A stretch of 64,000 nt of DNA from positions 1 through 64,000 of the forward strand of contig NZ_QPNC01000021.1 of assembly GCF_003386285.1 (NCBI RefSeq), written 5' to 3'. Origin of the DNA: Nocardiopsis sp. FIRDI 009 (GTDB lineage: Bacteria > Actinomycetota > Actinomycetes > Streptosporangiales > Streptosporangiaceae). The position numbers and the translations under genes are program-made. Numbering within the stretch: position 1 is the stretch's first letter; each line of letters opens with the position of its first letter. The notes below the pieces were generated by a model. That model worked only from the letters and a program-made list of their open reading frames with translations. It searched no databases and was not told where the DNA came from. Below, in pieces: positions 45,810-53,182 of this stretch.

Positions 45810-46781
45810 ATGAAGCTTCCGAGCAAGGCCGCGGCGCTCGCCACCGCCTCCCTCGCCGTCGGCGGAGCAGCGCTCGTCGCCACCCCCGCGCAGGCCGACC
45901 TGGTCACCCTGTGCTCGGGTCACGGCGGCGCGGTCACCCTTCCCACCGACCTCGCGGTCCCCGAGGGCGAGAGCTGCTACCTGGACGGCACGGTCATCCA
46001 GGGTGACGTCACCGTCCGCGCGGACGCCAACCTGCACATCATCGGCGGTGAGATCGAGGGCGAGGTGACCGTCCAGGGCAACGGCTACTTCGACGCCTCC
46101 AGCACCACCCTGGGCGACAGCGTCGTCAACAACGGCTCCTTCGGCACCCACCTGGAGGAGAGCACCAGCGGCGCCGGTGTCAGCGCGCTTCCCGTCGAGG
46201 GCGGCAACACCGAGGGCTTCGTCTTCGTCGTGGACTCCTCGGTCGAGGGCCTCAACTCCGAGGTGGGCGAGGTCTACGTCAGCGGCTCGCGGATCGGCGG
46301 CGACGTCAGCGCCGACGGCGCCGCGTACGTCGACGTGTACGACACCGCCGTCCGCGGCGACCTGTCCGTCACCGGTGCCGCCGGCGGGGGCATCCTGTGC
46401 GACAGCGAGGTCCTGGGCGCGGCCACCTACTCCGGCGGTGGCGGCCCGGTCGCGGTCGGCGCGGGCGAGCAGGAGGGCTTCTGCGAGTCGCTCAACTACG
46501 TCGACGGGGACCTCACCGTCACCGGCGTGACCGGCGGCGTGTACGTGGACAACAACATCGTCGGCGGTGACCTGGTCACCTCCGACAACCAGCCCGTCGC
46601 CCAGGTCGGCGACAACAACCGCGTCCGCGGTGACGTCCTGACCCAGGAGGTGGCGCTGCGCTCCTTCGCCGCCGCCGCGGCGGAGGAGTTCGAGGCCCAC
46701 GAGGAGGGGCTGACCGAGCAGGTCGAGGAGGCCCGGGCCGAGACGATCGACGAGGCCATGGCCGCGGGTCCCGCCTTCTAG
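45810..46781 (+). CDS. Secreted repetitive protein, probable beta-solenoid
   Basis: 323 residues. A Sec signal (about 1-29) ends TPAQA. The mature part repeats short strand-turn units of the form (I/V)xGDVxVxxxA, for example VIQGDVTVRADA, EIEGEVTVQGNG, RIGGDVSADGAA, AVRGDLSVTGAA and YVDGDLTVTGVT. This is the spacing of bactofilin-like or polymer-forming right-handed beta-helices. Three Cys may form disulfides. The C-terminal 50 residues switch to an acidic, Ala/Glu-rich helix (EEFEAHEEGLTEQVEEARAE). RBS AAAGGA precedes ATG 45810. Function is unknown; a surface or spore-coat scaffold is possible. Confidence 0.65.
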   Translation: MKLPSKAAALATASLAVGGAALVATPAQADLVTLCSGHGGAVTLPTDLAVPEGESCYLDGTVIQGDVTVRADANLHIIGGEIEGEVTVQGNGYFDASSTTLGDSVVNNGSFGTHLEESTSGAGVSALPVEGGNTEGFVFVVDSSVEGLNSEVGEVYVSGSRIGGDVSADGAAYVDVYDTAVRGDLSVTGAAGGGILCDSEVLGAATYSGGGGPVAVGAGEQEGFCESLNYVDGDLTVTGVTGGVYVDNNIVGGDLVTSDNQPVAQVGDNNRVRGDVLTQEVALRSFAAAAAEEFEAHEEGLTEQVEEARAETIDEAMAAGPAF

Positions 46782-46789
46782 GGAGCTGT

Positions 46790-46955
46790 GCCCGCCCCGG
46801 TCCTTCCGCTTCGCGGCGGGACGGGGCACCCTCGACGGACGGCTTCGGCGAGGCATTCGCTCCGGTCGGGCGCCCGCGAGGCCGGGGACGCCTCATCCCC
46901 GGCCTCGCCTGACGCTCGTTCCTCGTCGGCGGCCCGCCTCGTCCTGCGGCACCCG
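46790..46955 (-). repeat. Dispersed intergenic repeat, copy B
   Basis: On the minus strand this reads GTGCCGCAGGACGAGGCGGG, then CGACGAGGAACGAGCG, then a GGATGAGGC...CCCCGGCC...CGGGCGCCCG segment, and it ends GCGAAGCGGAAGGACCG. It matches, with scattered differences, copy A at 49113-49284 in the opposite orientation. It includes the hairpin at 46876-46908. Confidence 0.6.
46876..46908. terminator. Hairpin downstream of beta-solenoid gene
   Basis: A perfect 13-bp stem (GCGAGGCCGGGGA at 46876-46888 with 46896-46908) and a seven-base loop. It may terminate the secreted-protein gene, or simply be part of the dispersed repeat. Confidence 0.5.
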
Positions 46956-47086
46956 GGCCTCACCCCCCGGGCGCGCTCACGGCGGCGCCGACGGTTCCCC
47001 CGTCGGCGCCGCTCCGCGTGCGCGGGGCGACACCGCGGTATGTCGTCCTACTGACGATGGTCAAAGTTGAGTGATACAGTCCCCTC

Positions 47087-47851
47087 ATGGCTGACTCCGT
47101 GCGGCGTGTCGTGGTCACCGGTGGATCGGGCGGTATCGGGCGGGCGGTCGTGTGCGCGCTCGCCGCCGAGGGGTACGGGGTGGTCGCCCTGGGCCGGGAC
47201 TCCGGACGGCTCGCGGCGCTGGAACGCGAGAGCCGCGCGCACGGACTCGACGTCACCACGCGGGTGTGCGACGTGACCGACGAGGCCGCCGTCGCCGCGA
47301 CCGCCGACGCCCTCGGCCCCGTCGACGTTCTGGTCAACAACGCGGGTACGGCCGCGACCGCCCCGCTGCGCCGCACCGGGCTCGACATGTGGGAGAGCCA
47401 CCTGCGGACCAACGCCACCTCGGCCTTCCTCATGACCCGCGCCCTACTGCCGGGCATGCTCGAACGCGACCACGGCCGCCTCGTGTTCGTCGCCTCCACC
47501 GCCGCCCTGGTCGGAACCCGGTACACGGCCGCCTACACCGCCTCCAAGCACGCCATGATCGGGCTGGCCCGGGCCGTGGCGGCCGAGGTGGCCGGGACCG
47601 GGGTCACCAGCAACGCGGTGTGCCCCACCTTCGTCCGCGGCCCGATGACCGACCGCTCGGTGGCGCGGATCGTCGAGCGGACCGGCCGCGACCGGGAGCA
47701 CGCCGAGGCCGCGCTGGCCTCCGCCGCGCCCCTCGGCCGACTCCTGGAACCCGAGGAGGTGGCCGCCGCCGTGTCCTACTTCGCCAACCCCCTGGCGCGC
47801 GCGGTCAACGGCCAGTCCCTCACCATCGACGGAGGAGGAACCCACACGTGA
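47087..47851 (+). CDS. SDR-family 3-hydroxyacyl-CoA-type dehydrogenase
   Basis: 254 residues, classical SDR. The NAD(P) motif TGGSGGIGR is at about 12-20, NNAG at about 85-88, and the catalytic Ser-Tyr-Lys in VASTAALVGTRYTAAYTASKHAM near 138-160. It is first of three overlapping genes (SDR, enoyl-CoA hydratase, RidA). In the aerobic 2-aminobenzoyl-CoA pathway the ring product is degraded by beta-oxidation-like steps, and an SDR would oxidise the hydroxyacyl-CoA (inference). Its TGA overlaps the next start as GTGA. Confidence 0.85.
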   Translation: MADSVRRVVVTGGSGGIGRAVVCALAAEGYGVVALGRDSGRLAALERESRAHGLDVTTRVCDVTDEAAVAATADALGPVDVLVNNAGTAATAPLRRTGLDMWESHLRTNATSAFLMTRALLPGMLERDHGRLVFVASTAALVGTRYTAAYTASKHAMIGLARAVAAEVAGTGVTSNAVCPTFVRGPMTDRSVARIVERTGRDREHAEAALASAAPLGRLLEPEEVAAAVSYFANPLARAVNGQSLTIDGGGTHT

Positions 47852-48675
47852 GTCCGTTCCGCGCGTCCGCCCCCCTGACCGAGGACTGGAACCACTTCGA
47901 CGTCCGGCGCGCCGACGGCGTCACCACCGTCACCCTGGACCGCCCCGACCGGCTCAACGCGCTCACCTTCGAGGTCTACGCCGACCTGCGCGACCTGCTG
48001 ACCGAACTGCCCCACCGGGACGACACCCGGGCCCTCGTGCTGCGCGGCAGGGGCCGGGGGTTCTGCTCGGGAGGGGACGTCCACGAGATCATCGGGCGCA
48101 CCCTGGCGATGGACCCCGACGACCTGCTCGCCTTCACCCGGATGACGGGCGAGGTGGTCAAGGCGATGCGCGAGTGCCCGGTTCCGGTCATCGCGGCCGT
48201 CCACGGCACGGCCGCGGGCGCCGGTTCGGTCCTGGCGCTGGCCGCCGACTTCCGCGTGGTGGCCCGGTCGGCCCGGTTCGCCTTCCTGTTCACCAAGGTC
48301 GGTCTGGCCGGGGCGGACATGGGCGCCGCCTACCTGCTGCCGCGCGTCGTCGGCCTCGGCCACGCCACCAAGCTCCTCATGCTCGGCGACACCGTCGGAG
48401 CCGAGGAGGCGGACCGCTACGGACTGGTCAGCGAGCTCGTCGACGACGACGCGCTGGACGCGTCGGTCGCGGCGCTGGCCACCCGGCTGGCCGAAGGCCC
48501 CGCGTTCGCCCACGCGCAGACCAAGGCGCTGCTCTCCCGCGAACTGGACATGAACCTGTCGGGTTCGGTCGAACTGGAGGCGACGACCCAGGCGCTGCTG
48601 ATGAAGAGCGCCGACTACGCCGAGTTCCACGCGGCGTTCACCGGTCGGCGCGCACCCGAGTGGAAGGGCCGCTGA
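47848..48675 (+). CDS. Enoyl-CoA hydratase/isomerase family protein
   Basis: 275 residues, crotonase fold. The oxyanion-hole segments are RGRGRGFCSGGDVHEI near 62-77 and AAVHGTAAGAGSVLALAADFRV near 108-129, and the active-site region is FTKVGLAGADMGAAYLLPRVVG. GTG 47848 overlaps the SDR stop and is preceded by GGAGGAGG. It is coupled to RidA through TGATG. It is likely a beta-oxidation-like hydratase of the aminobenzoyl-CoA route. Confidence 0.88.
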   Translation: MSPFRASAPLTEDWNHFDVRRADGVTTVTLDRPDRLNALTFEVYADLRDLLTELPHRDDTRALVLRGRGRGFCSGGDVHEIIGRTLAMDPDDLLAFTRMTGEVVKAMRECPVPVIAAVHGTAAGAGSVLALAADFRVVARSARFAFLFTKVGLAGADMGAAYLLPRVVGLGHATKLLMLGDTVGAEEADRYGLVSELVDDDALDASVAALATRLAEGPAFAHAQTKALLSRELDMNLSGSVELEATTQALLMKSADYAEFHAAFTGRRAPEWKGR

Positions 48676-49166
48676 TGGCGGACGCACGCACCCCCCCGAC
48701 ACCCCACACCCTGGTCGACCCGCCCGAGCTGGGGGCGGGCTCCGGGTTCGCCCACGCCGTGGTCCCGGCCCCGGGACGGACCGTGTACCTGGCGGGGCAG
48801 ATCGCCACCGGTCCCGACGGGAGGGTGGCCGCCGAGGGCCTGGTCGCCCAGTTCGACCTCGCCCTGGCCAACGTCCTGACCGCACTGCGCGCCGCGGGGG
48901 GTTCCCCCGGGCACCTGGTCAACCTGGCCGTCTACACCACGGACGTGCCGGGCTACCGGGCCGCCGCCCGGGAGATCGGCCGCGCCTACCGGGGCCGGCT
49001 GGGCCGCCACTACCCGGCGATGGCCCTGTTCGGCGTGACCGGACTGTTCGACCCCGACGCCCTGGTGGAGCTGGTCGGGGTGGGGGTCGTCCCGGAGGGT
49101 CCGGGCGCCGCCGGAGTGCTGCGGGACGAGGCAAGCCGCGAGCGAGGAACGAGCGAGGAAGGATGA
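48675..49166 (+). CDS. RidA (YjgF/YER057c) family enamine/imine deaminase
   Basis: 163 residues. VYLAGQIATGPDGRVAAEGLVAQFDLALANVLTALRAAGGSPGHLVNLAVYTTDV is a clear RidA core, which hydrolyses enamine/imine intermediates. In this pathway it could release the ring amino group as ammonia after dearomatisation (inference). The last 16 residues (LRDEASRERGTSEEG and stop) are encoded by the start of dispersed repeat copy A, so the native C-terminus may have been replaced. ATG 48675 overlaps the hydratase stop. Confidence 0.85.
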   Translation: MADARTPPTPHTLVDPPELGAGSGFAHAVVPAPGRTVYLAGQIATGPDGRVAAEGLVAQFDLALANVLTALRAAGGSPGHLVNLAVYTTDVPGYRAAAREIGRAYRGRLGRHYPAMALFGVTGLFDPDALVELVGVGVVPEGPGAAGVLRDEASRERGTSEEG

Positions 49167-49284
49167 CCGCGCCGCAGGCGTCGGTTGAGGGTGGTGGAGG
49201 GCGACGGGCGGGCGTGGCCGAGGATGAAGCACCCCCGGCCCTTCGGGCGCCCGGACACGGGCCGAAGCGAAGCGGAGGCCCAGA
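49113..49284 (+). repeat. Dispersed intergenic repeat, copy A
   Basis: Begins GTGCTGCGGGACGAGGCAAG inside the RidA gene, continues CGAGCGAGGAACGAGCG, then GAGGATGAAGCACCCCCGGCC and CGGGCGCCCG, and ends GGGCCGAAGCGAAGCGGAGG. The same order of blocks occurs inverted at 46790-46955. The GGGCCGAAGCG(A/G)AGCGGA block recurs at about 22273. It has no coding potential of its own. Confidence 0.6.
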
Positions 49285-49304
49285 ACACCCAGAACAAGCA
49301 CGGT

Positions 49305-50186
49305 CTACCCCCTGACGGTGGCGCGGACGTGCTCCAGGCCCGGGTCGCGCAGCAGGGAGTGCAGGTCGAAGAAGACCCGCGCCGCCCTGCTGCCCGCCCA
49401 CGGGTCCGGGAGCAGCTCCGGCGGCAGCCCGGGGTCGAGGTAGGGCATCCGCCGCCAGGCGTCCACCGCGCGCAGGTGGTCGGCGAACGCCGCCGGTCCC
49501 GGTTCGGGCGCTCCCGCACGGCCGCCGCGGCGCCGCCACGCCTCCAGGACCGGTTCGTGCTCGGCCAGGAAACCCCGGTACATCTCCTGGAGCGCGGGCA
49601 GGTCCCACCAGCGCGCCACGGCCTCGGCGGGGCCGCCGAAACCGAGGTGGTCGGCGTGGAAGAGTTCCACGTACCCCTCCAGGCCGAGGTCGCGCAGGAC
49701 GCGGCGGGCCTGGTCGGTCAGGTGCGCCGGGGCGATCCACACCCCGGCGGTGGTGGTGCCGAAGCCGAGTCGGGTGAGCGCGCTGCGCAGGGCGTGGCGG
49801 CGGCCGCGTTCGGACTCGGGCACGGAGAAGACCACGAGCACCCACCCGTCGTCGATCCGGGCCACCCGGTGGCCGAAGATGCGCTGGTCGCCCTCGGCCA
49901 GGACACGGTGCCCCTCCTCGGACAGGCGGTATCCGGCCACCCCGCCGATCCGCTCTGAGACGAGCAGACCGCGCCGTTTGAGCCGGGAGACCGCCGAGCG
50001 CACGGAGGGCGCGTCGACACCGAGACCGGCCATGAGCGCGATGAGGTCGGCCACGCCGATCCATCCGCCGAGGTCGCGGGCGTAGGTGCCGAAGAACGAC
50101 ACGATCAGCGAGCGCGGTCGCCGGTTGGTCCGACCGTCGCCTTCGGGGGAAACGTGTGCCTGTTCACTGTTCTCCGTCACGCCCAC
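49305..50186 (-). CDS. PaaX family transcriptional regulator
   Basis: 293 residues. An N-terminal winged helix at about 25-95 (SLIVSFFGTYARDLGGWIGVADLIALMAGLGVDAPSVRSAVSRLKRRGLL) is followed by the PaaX ligand domain and C-terminal domain. PaaX repressors sense aryl-CoA thioesters. It is divergent from the acyl-CoA dehydrogenase gene, so it probably represses both itself and the catabolic operon until 2-aminobenzoyl-CoA or a later thioester accumulates (inference). The start at 50186 gives a normal PaaX length. Confidence 0.87.
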   Translation of the reverse strand: MGVTENSEQAHVSPEGDGRTNRRPRSLIVSFFGTYARDLGGWIGVADLIALMAGLGVDAPSVRSAVSRLKRRGLLVSERIGGVAGYRLSEEGHRVLAEGDQRIFGHRVARIDDGWVLVVFSVPESERGRRHALRSALTRLGFGTTTAGVWIAPAHLTDQARRVLRDLGLEGYVELFHADHLGFGGPAEAVARWWDLPALQEMYRGFLAEHEPVLEAWRRRGGRAGAPEPGPAAFADHLRAVDAWRRMPYLDPGLPPELLPDPWAGSRAARVFFDLHSLLRDPGLEHVRATVRG

Positions 50187-50273
50187 ACGATAGTGCTTCT
50201 CCCGTCAGACCTCCCATTACCAGCTCTCAGCCAGCAGAGGGAGGCAGTCAGCGCAAGGATTCATATCGATCTC

Positions 50274-50301
50274 TTGACGATCGTCTGTACTCCTGTACAT
50301 T
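50274..50301 (+). promoter_or_regulatory. Promoter of the catabolic operon
   Basis: TTGACG (50274-50279) and TACATT (50296-50301) with a 16-base spacer make a strong vegetative promoter. CTGTAC occurs twice (50285-50290 and 50293-50298) over the spacer and -10 and could be part of a PaaX site. Confidence 0.5.
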
Positions 50302-50341
50302 CAGGAAGTGGGATGGATCACTATCCGAGTCGAGGTCGCCC

Positions 50342-51499
50342 ATGGGGTTCGCCCTGAACGACGCTGACCGCGCCTTCGCCGACTGGGCGGGGGCGCGTGC
50401 CGGGGAGCTCGCCGCCACCCCCTGCGGGGAACCGACGGGCCGGGTCGACCGACCGCTCCTCGGCCGCCTCGCCGACCTGGGCCTGCTCCCCGCCCTGTTC
50501 CCCGGCGCCAGGGACGGCGGTCCCCTCCGCGAGGCCCCCGCCACCCGCCTGTGCCTGCTCCGGGAACGCCTGGCACGCGTGGACACCCACGCCGAGACCG
50601 CCCTCGCCCTCCAGGGGCTGGGCGCCTACCCCGTCCTGCAGTCCGGCACCCCCGCCCAGCGCCGCCGCTGGATCCCCGCCGTCGCCGCGGGCGAGGCCGT
50701 GGCCGCCTTCGCCCTCACCGAACCCGACGCGGGCTCCGACGCCGCCGCCCTCGCGCTGCGCGCCGAACCGGACGGCGACGGCTGGCGCCTGCACGGCGAG
50801 AAGACCTGGATCTCCAACGCCCCCGACGCCGACTTCTACACCCTCTTCGCCCGCACCACCCCCGGCGCCCGGGCCCGGGGCGTCACCGCCTTCCTCGTCC
50901 CGGCCGACCGCCCCGGCCTCACCGGATCCCCGCTGGAGATGCTCTCCGAACACGCCCTGGGCCACCTGGTCCTGGACGGCGTCCCCGTCGGAGCCGACGA
51001 CGTGGTGGGCCGCCCGGACGAGGGGTTCTCCGTCGCCATGCGCACCCTCGACCTCTTCCGCCCCAGCGTCGGGGCGTTCGCGGTCGGGATGGCCGACGCC
51101 GCGCTGACCGCCGCCCGTGCGCACACGCGCGACCGCCACGCCTTCGGAGCGCCGCTCGACCGCCTCCAGACCGTCGCCCACACCCTCGCCGAGATGGCCA
51201 CCCGCGTCGAGGCCGCCCGCCTCCTCGTCTACGCGGCGGCCGAGGAGTACGACACGGACGGGGGCGAGGTCACCCTCAGGGCCGCCATGGCCAAACTGCT
51301 GGCCACCGAGACCGCCCAGTACGTGGTGGACACCGCGGTGCAGCTGCACGGCGCGCGCGCACTGCGCCGCGGCCACCTCCTGGAACGCCTGTACCGGGAG
51401 GTCCGCGCGCCGCGCATCTACGAGGGCGCCTCGGAGGTCCAGCGTCAGATCATCGCCCGCCACCTGCCCCCGATCCCGGACGCCCCGCCCGCCTCGTAG
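50342..51499 (+). CDS. Acyl-CoA dehydrogenase
   Basis: 385 residues, full ACAD fold. The FAD/substrate motifs are FALTEPDAGSDAAAL near 122-136 and GEKTWISNAPDADFY near 152-166. The catalytic Glu lies in RIYEGASEVQRQIIARHL near the end. It likely dehydrogenates the reduced ring-derived CoA thioester in the aminobenzoyl-CoA pathway. It is first gene of the + operon divergent from the PaaX gene. ATG 50342 is used; the longer in-frame extension overlaps the promoter and is unlikely. Confidence 0.88.
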   Translation: MGFALNDADRAFADWAGARAGELAATPCGEPTGRVDRPLLGRLADLGLLPALFPGARDGGPLREAPATRLCLLRERLARVDTHAETALALQGLGAYPVLQSGTPAQRRRWIPAVAAGEAVAAFALTEPDAGSDAAALALRAEPDGDGWRLHGEKTWISNAPDADFYTLFARTTPGARARGVTAFLVPADRPGLTGSPLEMLSEHALGHLVLDGVPVGADDVVGRPDEGFSVAMRTLDLFRPSVGAFAVGMADAALTAARAHTRDRHAFGAPLDRLQTVAHTLAEMATRVEAARLLVYAAAEEYDTDGGEVTLRAAMAKLLATETAQYVVDTAVQLHGARALRRGHLLERLYREVRAPRIYEGASEVQRQIIARHLPPIPDAPPAS

Positions 51500-51520
51500 G
51501 TCTCGACCGCGGAGGTCCCC

Positions 51521-53146
51521 ATGCCGCCGACCCTGTCACCCACCGGCCACGTCGACACCTTCACCCGCGACCACCTCCCACCGCCCGAGCAGTGGCCCGA
51601 GCTCGTCCTCGACCCGCCCGCGCCGCGCTACCCCGACCGGCTCAACTGCGCCGAGGAACTCCTGGACGGCACCATCGCCGCCCACGGGGCCGACCGCCCC
51701 TGCCTGGTCGGCGAGGACGAGACCCTCACCTACGGCGCCCTGCGCGACCGGGCCGACCGGGTGGCGCGCGTCCTGGTGGAGGAGACCGGCCTGGTCCCGG
51801 GCCAGCGGGTCCTGCTGCGCGGTCCCAACTCCCCCTGGCTGGCCGCCTGCTGGTTGGGGGTCCTGCGGGCCGGGGGAGTGGTCGTCACCGTCCTGCCGGT
51901 CCTGCGCGCCGATGAGCTCGCCACCGTCATGCGCTCCGCCCGCGTCACCCACGCCCTGTGCGACGCCCGCTTCCTCGACGACCTGTCCGCCGCCGCGGCC
52001 CAGATGGCGGGCACCCCGCACGTGATCGCCTACGGGGGAGCGGGCCCCGGGGACCTCACCGCGCTCGCCGCCGCCCGACCGTCCGGTTTCACCCCCGTGC
52101 GCGTGGCCGCCGACGACGCGTGCATGATCGCCTACACCTCCGGGACCACCGGCGCCCCCAAGGGCTGCGTCCACTTCCACCGCGACGTCCTCGCCGTCGC
52201 CGACACCTACGCCGCGCACGTGCTGCGGCCCACCCCGGACGACGTGTTCACCGGCAGCCCGCCGCTCGGCTTCACCTTCGGCCTCGGCGGCCTGCTGATC
52301 TTCCCCCTGCGCGCGGGCGCCTCCTCGGTCCTGCTGGAACGGCCCCGCCCCGAGGCCCTGCTCGCGGCCGTCGCCGAACACGGCGTCACGGTCCTGTTCA
52401 CCGCCCCCACCGCCTACCGCGCCATGCTCACCCGGCTCGACGGCCACGACCTGTCACGGCTGCGGCGCTGCGTCTCGGCGGGAGAGCACCTGCCCGCCGC
52501 CACCTGGCACGCCTGGCACGAGGCCACCGGGCTGCGCATGCTCGACGGGATCGGCGCCACCGAGATGCTGCACATCTTCGTCTCCTCCACCGACGAGCAC
52601 ATGCGCCCCGGCTCCACCGGTCGGCCGGTTCCCGGGTTCGAGGCGGCCGTGCTCGACGACGACGGCCGACCCGTACCCGACGGGCGGCCCGGACACCTGG
52701 CCGTGCGCGGGCCGGTCGGCTGCCGCTACCTCGACGACGACCGTCAGCGCGACTACGTCCGCGACGGCTGGAACCTCACCGGCGACACCTACGTCCGCGA
52801 CGCGGACGGCTACCTGTGGTACCGGGCGCGCAGCGACGACATGATCGTCACCGCCGGGTACAACGTCGCCCCGGCCGAGGTCGAGGAGGCCCTGCTCACC
52901 TCCCCGGACGTGGAGGAGGCGGCGGTCGTGGGCGTCGCCGACCCCGGCCGGGGACAGATCGTGCGCGCCTACGTCGTGCTGCGCGACGGCCTCGCGCCCG
53001 ACGAGGGGCGGGCCGAACGGCTCCGGGAGCACGTGCGCTCACGCATCTCCCCGTACAAGACCCCGCGCTCCGTCGAGTTCCTCCCGGCGCTGCCCCGGAC
53101 CGCCACCGGCAAGCTCCAGCGGTTCCGACTGCGCCAGGCGCCCTGA
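51521..53146 (+). CDS. Aryl-CoA ligase, probable 2-aminobenzoate-CoA ligase
   Basis: 541 residues, ANL superfamily, benzoate-CoA ligase branch. The ATP loop CMIAYTSGTTGAPKGCVHFH is near 202-221, the A5-type LDGIGATEMLHIF near 343-355, GDTYVRDADGYLWYRARSDDMIV near 422-444, and the C-terminal catalytic Lys in PRTATGKLQRF. It activates an aromatic acid to its CoA thioester. Direct linkage to the bifunctional 2-aminobenzoyl-CoA monooxygenase/reductase points to anthranilate as substrate. RBS GGAGG precedes ATG 51521. Confidence 0.87.
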   Translation: MPPTLSPTGHVDTFTRDHLPPPEQWPELVLDPPAPRYPDRLNCAEELLDGTIAAHGADRPCLVGEDETLTYGALRDRADRVARVLVEETGLVPGQRVLLRGPNSPWLAACWLGVLRAGGVVVTVLPVLRADELATVMRSARVTHALCDARFLDDLSAAAAQMAGTPHVIAYGGAGPGDLTALAAARPSGFTPVRVAADDACMIAYTSGTTGAPKGCVHFHRDVLAVADTYAAHVLRPTPDDVFTGSPPLGFTFGLGGLLIFPLRAGASSVLLERPRPEALLAAVAEHGVTVLFTAPTAYRAMLTRLDGHDLSRLRRCVSAGEHLPAATWHAWHEATGLRMLDGIGATEMLHIFVSSTDEHMRPGSTGRPVPGFEAAVLDDDGRPVPDGRPGHLAVRGPVGCRYLDDDRQRDYVRDGWNLTGDTYVRDADGYLWYRARSDDMIVTAGYNVAPAEVEEALLTSPDVEEAAVVGVADPGRGQIVRAYVVLRDGLAPDEGRAERLREHVRSRISPYKTPRSVEFLPALPRTATGKLQRFRLRQAP

Positions 53147-53182
53147 CCGGGGCGGACGACCACCGACAGGAAGGCGGACCGG

